Below are positions 33,678 to 38,678 of a stretch of DNA of 38,678 bases, piece after piece; position 1 is the first letter of the stretch, and each line of letters opens with the position of its first letter. Source of the stretch: an uncultured Prevotellaceae bacterium (GTDB lineage: Bacteria; Bacteroidota; Bacteroidia; Bacteroidales; Bacteroidaceae); assembly GCA_937898415.1 (NCBI GenBank), contig CALDLA010000075.1, positions 1-38,678 on the forward strand, in the 5' to 3' direction. A program made the position numbers and the translations under genes. Under the pieces are notes generated by a model. It ran no database searches. It saw only the letters and a list, made by a program, of their open reading frames with translations, and was not told where the DNA came from.

Positions 33678-36644
33678 TTACTTCAGCACCTTGCGCATCT
33701 TGCCGTCGGCCGTGCGTATGATGGTCAGCTTGGCATTCGGGTTCTTGCGGCCCAGCAGGTCGTAAGACTCCGTTACCATCGGGTCAGAGTGGCGCGTCAC
33801 GTCGTTGATGCCGGTAGTGAAGGCGGGCACACTCAGACTCACAGGAGCCGTCAGCGAACCTAACATCTGCTGGAACTTCACGCTTTCAGCTACCTCGAAG
33901 TACTCGCCCGTCAGTTCGTTGTGCAGGCGGAACGTCACTTGCTCGCCGCTGTTGGCATGAACGGTGATGAACAGCCAGCCCTCAACGGCCACGCCCTCGC
34001 CGCGACATTCGCCATCGACGAAAGCGCCTACGGTGTAGTGTTCAACGTCGTCGATGTCCTTCACCTTGGCGACCATCGACATGTTGTCGGCAAACTTCGA
34101 GTCGTCGTAGCGCCATACGCTTCTGTTGGTGCTACGGGCAGCAGCCGGCTCGTCGCCCTGCGACATTCCTGCTTCAGATTTGAAAGGTAAATTGTAGCCG
34201 TCGCTGGGACAGTAGATCAGGTAACCCTGATTCTTCTCAATCTTTGCCAGCGTGCCAGTAGTCCAGACAGTTCCGTTCCATTCGGCAAATCCGCTGTTCT
34301 TCGAAACGATGCGGGTGCCAGTGGGCAGTCTCAGGTCATTGAAGGCATTGGTCAGCAGGCGGTCGTAGACGAACGGCGAGCCTACCCACGTCCAGCCTTT
34401 ATTCAGGCTGACGGTCTTGGCTTCTTGCACGAATGAGCCGCTGGTCAGCGTGGTGCTTGCGGCTGATTTCATCAGAATCTTATAGCAATCTCCCTGGCCT
34501 ATGCTGAATCCGTCTGTCGCAAAGAGTCCCCAGAACTCGTCGTTAATAATCAGGGCCGTCTGCGTACGGGCCTCGCCGAAGCCACGCACAAAGGTCTCGT
34601 TGAAGAATGTATTCATCTCATCGCTTACTTTACCATACGAGTTGCTGCGCCATTGCCAGCCGCTGGCGAAGCTATAGGTTGCCGGGACGGTGAAGCCGGT
34701 GAACTCCTCTGGAACTCCCTCAGTACTGGTGGTCACCAGATCGTAGGTTGTAACGGCACCATTGATTGTCGAGGTGGCGCTTACGGATACGGAGCCGGGC
34801 AGACCTGCCGTGTAGTTCACGGTGATGACACCGTTGGCAACCGAGCGATTACTGCTGATTGTTGTCCAGCTTTCGGGATAGCCGCTGCTGCTCAGTCCAA
34901 TCAGGATTTCATCGGCATCATAGCTGGCATTTGAGGGTATGGGGTCGAACTTCAAAGTACCGGTGCCGTTGGTGCCGGGTGTATGGGTCACAGCGAACCT
35001 CTGCAGTCCTGCAACAATGTTCACGGTGAAACTCTTCGTGTCGTTTTGTTTCGTGATGGAGTTCTCCGTGCCGTCATAGTTACTGTAGTCATTCCACTCT
35101 ACGGTGACGTTAACGGTCGCCGTTCCTTCATTCGCGCCAATCAAGTCGATTTCAGCGCCATCAGTTGTAATCTTCGCGCCACCGTTGCCGAGGGTAAGGG
35201 CGTCACCCTCCAACTTGATGGTACCATTGACCGTGGCGTACCCGTCGGGGCCTATGTGGATGTTATTGTTCAGCGCCTCTTTGATGGCATTGACGTTGTC
35301 GTTGAGCACGAAGTTCAGTTCTGCATTGTCGAGTGTCACCTCCTTGGCAGGATTCAAGACCTGGAATTTAATCACATCAGATAATCGAGGATTGTCCTCG
35401 GAAGTGACCGTGACGGAATAGTATCCCACCTTGGTGAACACGATGCCAGCGTCACCCTGCATCACACCGTCCTTGTCCATGGTACCATTATCGAGCAGAT
35501 GATTGGCTTCGAAAGTGTAGGCCTGGTTGGTGGCGTTTTCAGGTTTAACGATGACCATCCTTTCAAGGCGCGAAAAGACGTTTTCGTTCACATTGGCCAT
35601 GTTTGCTTTACCTTGGTCGCTCCAGTAGTATTTGATGCTGGTGACGGGCTGCACGACGGTGATGGTAATAGCGTCGGGGTCTGAAGGACGCAGCTCTTCC
35701 TGGCCATCGCCACCAGGCACGTAGGGCGTCATCGTGGTGGTGCCTGCCTTCAGCAAGGCGTAAGTACCAGCAGCATTCGTGCCGATGACGGTCGGGTCGC
35801 TAATGTCCCACGACACCTGAGCCGTCGCACCTTCGGGCGTCAGCACCCAATATGGATTTCTGGATGAGGTGATCATTAGCTCGGTGAGCTTTCCTTCGTC
35901 CTCGCCGATGCGGAAAGTAAGTGCCGACTGCTTGATGGTGATGCCGGTTGCAATTTGGTTAATATGAAGCTTGCCGCTGGCCGTAAGGGGGTTATTCTGG
36001 CCGGCTGCCCCCATCGTGACGTAATATTGCGTCTCGTCAACGGTCTTTACAGCCGTCAGCGTGTTGCCCACAATGGTGGCACATTCGCTGGCTGCCACAC
36101 GCCATGCGATGCCCAATGGCAGACTGGCACCAGAAGGATATACAGTCAGATAATCCATCAAGTTGACACTCTCGCCAACGTTCATGGTGATTTCGCCCAA
36201 TTCCACTCGTGTCGGAACGGTCAGGGTGAGGGTAGGTGTATAGGTGGCGGTTTCCGAACTCCATGTTATTTCATTAGGATTCGAGCAGACTAGATAATAT
36301 TCATTTCCCGTCTCGGAATTGTAAACACGGAAAGTGATGGGCTTGTTTCCGTCTTCTGTATCACCTTTAATCTGGAGAACTACCTGGAATGCTCTTGCAT
36401 CGGTAGAGTAAGTAGGAGTTGCTGTTGCACGCGGATTCTCCTCGTCGCCGACAAAGGCAGCAACCTCATAGACATCAATCTTGTTTTGGTTGTAGTAGTC
36501 CCGTTCGTTGGATACGAATTTGGCAACTATCCATGTGTCATAGCCCTGGTTGGGATACTTGTCGTTAATCGTCCAGTGGCTGTCTTTTGCCATCGCCCCA
36601 ATGGACACCATCAGTAGCGAAAGTAATGTTAATAGTTTCTTCAT
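33678..36644 (-). CDS. Modular Ig-like surface protein with sorting tail (988 aa)
   Basis: Signal peptide MKKLLTLLSLLMVSIGAMA. The order is: a module at about 40-120 (VAAFVGDEENPR... FRVYNSETGNEYY); several Ig-like domains (about 135-640, including LTLTVPTRVELGEITMNVGE and ITIKQSALTFRIGEDEGKLT); two related GWxW modules at about 655-830 (SGWQWRSNSYG and KGWTWVGSPF, each ending in a GYLIY-like strand); a second copy of the first module at about 866-915 (VGAFVDGECRGEG... VTFRLHNELTGEYFEV); and a tail (SYDLLGRKN... TADGKMRKVLK) of the sorting type. It is a clear paralogue of the next gene upstream, which lacks the Ig-like block. No enzyme motif. Adhesion or binding at the cell surface is the likely role. 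Confidence 0.85.
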   Translation of the reverse strand: MKKLLTLLSLLMVSIGAMAKDSHWTINDKYPNQGYDTWIVAKFVSNERDYYNQNKIDVYEVAAFVGDEENPRATATPTYSTDARAFQVVLQIKGDTEDGNKPITFRVYNSETGNEYYLVCSNPNEITWSSETATYTPTLTLTVPTRVELGEITMNVGESVNLMDYLTVYPSGASLPLGIAWRVAASECATIVGNTLTAVKTVDETQYYVTMGAAGQNNPLTASGKLHINQIATGITIKQSALTFRIGEDEGKLTELMITSSRNPYWVLTPEGATAQVSWDISDPTVIGTNAAGTYALLKAGTTTMTPYVPGGDGQEELRPSDPDAITITVVQPVTSIKYYWSDQGKANMANVNENVFSRLERMVIVKPENATNQAYTFEANHLLDNGTMDKDGVMQGDAGIVFTKVGYYSVTVTSEDNPRLSDVIKFQVLNPAKEVTLDNAELNFVLNDNVNAIKEALNNNIHIGPDGYATVNGTIKLEGDALTLGNGGAKITTDGAEIDLIGANEGTATVNVTVEWNDYSNYDGTENSITKQNDTKSFTVNIVAGLQRFAVTHTPGTNGTGTLKFDPIPSNASYDADEILIGLSSSGYPESWTTISSNRSVANGVITVNYTAGLPGSVSVSATSTINGAVTTYDLVTTSTEGVPEEFTGFTVPATYSFASGWQWRSNSYGKVSDEMNTFFNETFVRGFGEARTQTALIINDEFWGLFATDGFSIGQGDCYKILMKSAASTTLTSGSFVQEAKTVSLNKGWTWVGSPFVYDRLLTNAFNDLRLPTGTRIVSKNSGFAEWNGTVWTTGTLAKIEKNQGYLIYCPSDGYNLPFKSEAGMSQGDEPAAARSTNRSVWRYDDSKFADNMSMVAKVKDIDDVEHYTVGAFVDGECRGEGVAVEGWLFITVHANSGEQVTFRLHNELTGEYFEVAESVKFQQMLGSLTAPVSLSVPAFTTGINDVTRHSDPMVTESYDLLGRKNPNAKLTIIRTADGKMRKVLK

Positions 36645-36686
36645 AATCTTTAGGTTTTTATTGTTTATATTGTTATTTGCTTGGTT

Positions 36687-38459
36687 CTACTTCACTAACA
36701 CCTTGCGCACGGTGCCGTCGGCCATTCGGCGCAGCACGATGCCCTGCTTGCCGTGGACCACGCGGCGCCCCGTCAGGTCGTAAGAATGACTATTCACTCC
36801 ATCACTATTCACTCCATCACTATTCACTAGATGCGAAGCATCGCTAACCCCCACGGTGGCATCGGTGGCATGAAGCATGACGGGCTGGCGCAGCGAACCT
36901 ATGCGCATCAGACCCGTCGTCAGGGTCTCGACAATGTCGGTGGTGGTGCCCGTAGGCTCATGGCGCAGCACTAACCTCACCTGTTCGCCACGGTCGGTGT
37001 GGGCGGTGATGAAGAACTGACCGCCGACGAAGTGGCCTTCGCCTCGGCACTCATTGCCCACGAATACACCCAAGGTCCAGTCATCCGTGAGCGACGGCAT
37101 CCCGGCCACCTCGGCCACGATGGTCGTGTTGTTCATGAATCGGCTGGCGTCGTAGTGCCAACGGGCGGTGGCGGCTTGTTCCGCTCTGGCCGGTGCGGGG
37201 GTGCCTTGCGGCATGGTGGCCTCCGGGGTGAACCTCAGATTGAAGGGCTCGTCGAGCGGACTGTAGACCATCACGCCCTGCCCGCTGCGCAGTACGGTGA
37301 GGTCGCCTCGCCATTCTGTGCCGTTGAACTCGGCCGAGCCGTCTTCTTTCGACACGATGACCATGCCCTCGGGTAGCGCTAACCGCTCAGGGTTGAGGGC
37401 CTCGCTGATGGGACGGTCATAATAGTAAGGAACGCCCGTCCACGTCCACTCGCCGTCGAGCACGATGGTGTAGCCCGGTTCGTAGTGGCCGCCTTGCAGG
37501 ATGGTGGGCATCGGCGTACTGCGCATCTTCACCTTGTAGCAGGTGTTCTGCGCAATGCCGCTCTCCAGGATGGTGCCGAAGTAGCCCCACGTCGGGTCGT
37601 TATAGACCAGACCGTCCTGTGTGCGGGCTTCTACCAGTTGTTCGTTCGAGAAGATGTTCCCGATGTTCCAGTTCAAGATGTCGCCGTAGGGATTGCTGCG
37701 CCATTGCCAGCCCTCCTGCAGGTCGATTAGCGCGCTCGCCTCGACGGAAGTGAGCGGACCGCCCGTCATTCCGTACAGGGGGACAGGATTACCACCCATG
37801 GTCACCTGTATCTGTACGATGCCGGGATACTGGGGAGTCAGGTCGAAGCTGAGCGGCTCATCAGGGACGTGCTGCACCTCCATCGCCGTCCACCCCGGGA
37901 TGGATCCCGTGAAGACGAGTTCTACGCCACGGGGGTTGAAGGTGGCATCATACGGATAGGGCTCTAACTGTACGCGCAGAGTCCGCCCCACAGCCAGGCC
38001 GTAGGCGTCCAAGAAAAATCCTTGCAGGGGGATCACCTCAATATCCTCGCGCTCCAGGCCGAGGATGATGGGTCGCGAGGGGGCGCCCTCACTTTCGCCC
38101 GTATAATTAACTTCAATAGCGGGGGTGAGGTCGTAGGTCTCGCCCAAGGACTTGTGGTAGGCACGGAAAGTGATGGCCTTTCCCAAGTCGGTTGTCTGGT
38201 CGCCCCTTACGCGGAGGATAAAGAATTCCGAACCGTCGATACCCACAACGGGCGACTTCGCCTCGACGCGGCACTCGCCGTCGATGAAGGCAGCTACTGC
38301 GAAATCGGTCATCTGGTCGGAGGGTACATTCGACTGTATGGTGGCATAGACCACCGTCTCGTCGTTGAAGGCGTATGGGTCAGCTACGTGCCAGTCCTGG
38401 GCAAAAGCGGCATGTACCAAACAGAGCAAAGAGACAATAAGCGCATGACGTGTTCTCAT
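36687..38459 (-). CDS. Modular surface protein with sorting tail (590 aa), first gene of the surface operon
   Basis: I place the start at 38459, where MRTRHALIVSLLCLVHAAFAQ is a good signal peptide and a -7 promoter element lies 40 bp upstream; the longer frame from 38510 would begin upstream of the expected transcription start. Residues about 52-105 hold the module VAAFIDGECRVEA... LGKAITFRAYHKS, and a second copy is at about 460-505 (GVFVGNECRGEG... VRLVLRHEPTG). Two GWxW modules (EGWQWRSNPYG and GEWTWTGVPYYYDR) lie between them. The end is YDLTGRRV... ADGTVRKVLVK, a sorting-type tail, preceded by a linker of NSDGV repeats from a 15-bp tandem repeat. It is a paralogue of the 988-residue protein without the Ig-like block. 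Confidence 0.87.
   Translation of the reverse strand: MRTRHALIVSLLCLVHAAFAQDWHVADPYAFNDETVVYATIQSNVPSDQMTDFAVAAFIDGECRVEAKSPVVGIDGSEFFILRVRGDQTTDLGKAITFRAYHKSLGETYDLTPAIEVNYTGESEGAPSRPIILGLEREDIEVIPLQGFFLDAYGLAVGRTLRVQLEPYPYDATFNPRGVELVFTGSIPGWTAMEVQHVPDEPLSFDLTPQYPGIVQIQVTMGGNPVPLYGMTGGPLTSVEASALIDLQEGWQWRSNPYGDILNWNIGNIFSNEQLVEARTQDGLVYNDPTWGYFGTILESGIAQNTCYKVKMRSTPMPTILQGGHYEPGYTIVLDGEWTWTGVPYYYDRPISEALNPERLALPEGMVIVSKEDGSAEFNGTEWRGDLTVLRSGQGVMVYSPLDEPFNLRFTPEATMPQGTPAPARAEQAATARWHYDASRFMNNTTIVAEVAGMPSLTDDWTLGVFVGNECRGEGHFVGGQFFITAHTDRGEQVRLVLRHEPTGTTTDIVETLTTGLMRIGSLRQPVMLHATDATVGVSDASHLVNSDGVNSDGVNSHSYDLTGRRVVHGKQGIVLRRMADGTVRKVLVK
36789..36829. repeat. 15-bp tandem repeat (2.7 units) in linker of surface protein
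   Basis: ACTATTCACTCCATC occurs at 36789-36803 and 36804-36818, followed by ACTATTCACTA. Read on the minus strand it encodes NSDGV NSDGV NS, just before the C-terminal sorting tail. Units are identical, so this is recent or actively changing. Confidence 0.9.
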
Positions 38460-38498
38460 ATCAATTGCTTTTATGTTGATTGTTTTAGGTTTCGTTGG

Positions 38499-38506
38499 CA
38501 AATATA
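38499..38506 (-). promoter_or_regulatory. Bacteroidetes -7 promoter element for the surface operon
   Basis: The minus strand reads TATATTTG, an exact match to TAnnTTTG, in a very AT-rich stretch. Transcription would start near 38492, giving a leader of about 33 bases before the ATG at 38459. A -33 TTTG is not clear. No other promoter-like site with room for one was seen before the next six genes, so this may drive the whole 20.6 kb unit. Confidence 0.7.
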
Positions 38507-38625
38507 ACAAAAATTATTTAAAGTTGTATATAATTTGGGACAAAAATTTCGGCAAAACGGCATTTTTTAAACTACGTTAACAGACCCGCTTCCCTTAATA
38601 AGCAGCAATATCCCTCATAACAAAG

Positions 38626-38661
38626 AGGGGGCTGGCAGCACACGTAGTCTGTCAGTCCCCT
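38626..38661. terminator. Long hairpin near right edge, possible terminator or structured RNA
   Basis: AGGGGGCTGGCAG (38626-38638) pairs with CTGTCAGTCCCCT (38649-38661) over 13 bp with two G-T wobbles and a 10-base loop. On the minus strand it is followed by CTTTGTTATG, a weak T-rich tail, so it could end a minus-strand gene entering from the right. The rest of 38507-38678 has no open frame of note and is mostly AT-rich intergenic sequence. Confidence 0.5.
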
Positions 38662-38678
38662 CCTCAGTCGTTTGCTTA

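Noticed and set aside
17818..38459. Reading the surface operon as a SusC/SusD-type uptake locus or a Tc toxin
   Set aside because: The barrel has no plug or TonB box, no SusD-like helical lipoprotein is present, and the giant protein shows no Rhs/YD repeats or toxin domain.
38460..38510. Longer start (38510) for the 590-residue surface protein
   Set aside because: It runs through the -7 promoter element at 38499-38506, and the signal peptide begins at 38459.

Overview
The window looks like chromosomal DNA of a gut or rumen Bacteroidales, most likely the Prevotella/Segatella/Xylanibacter group. Four things point there. Start codons lack a Shine-Dalgarno sequence, and the upstream regions carry the Bacteroidetes -7 element (TAnnTTTG). 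Secreted enzymes belong to plant-glycan families, and several end in the short C-terminal tails (Y-D-[LI]-x-G ... K-G-[ILV]-x-I-x-[ND]-G-K-K) common on Prevotella secreted proteins. Lipoprotein signals have acidic residues just after the cysteine. No tRNA, rRNA or CRISPR array was seen, and no SusC/SusD pair or regulator.

Layout. (1) Positions 1-930 are AT-richer and hold what looks like the end of a small mobile element: a partial, possibly replication-related gene, a 63-residue NUMOD3-type protein, a 30-codon orphan reading frame and two strong hairpins. (2) 961-2925, minus strand, is a two-gene unit: a periplasmic class A PAP2-type acid phosphatase followed by an M16B zinc peptidase. (3) 3013-17814, plus strand, is a tight six-gene operon (gaps of 7-14 bp) behind a promoter at about 2977-2984: an aldo/keto reductase, GH31, GH43 with a CBM6-like domain, GH115, GH95 and a 1590-residue CE1-type esterase/GH29 fusion. 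Together these match the side-chain chemistry of a highly decorated glucuronoarabinoxylan, such as cereal bran xylan: alpha-xylose, arabinose, (methyl)glucuronic acid, L-galactose or L-fucose, and ester groups. A Thr-x-Asn-x-Asn motif in GH95 favours alpha-L-galactosidase over fucosidase. (4) 38459-17818, minus strand, is a seven-gene, roughly 20.6 kb probable operon of exported proteins: two paralogous modular surface proteins, an outer-membrane beta-barrel, a 2802-residue protein with an N-terminal TANFOR-like domain, a four-or-more-domain fibronectin type III protein and two lipoproteins. I know of no function for this set, and it is the best candidate for an undescribed system. The two large operons meet tail to tail with 3 bp between their stop codons.

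A theme across the window is short, imperfect tandem repeats, of the types (ATGGGRCTC)n, (AGTGARAAGTGAG)n, (CAACTCT)n and (AATAGTGATGGAGTG)n. They lie between genes and in frame inside genes: M16, GH115 twice, possibly GH31, the ends of two proteins of the surface cluster and the linker of a third. They appear to spread through loops and linkers, and they create some of the stop codons and alternative starts.
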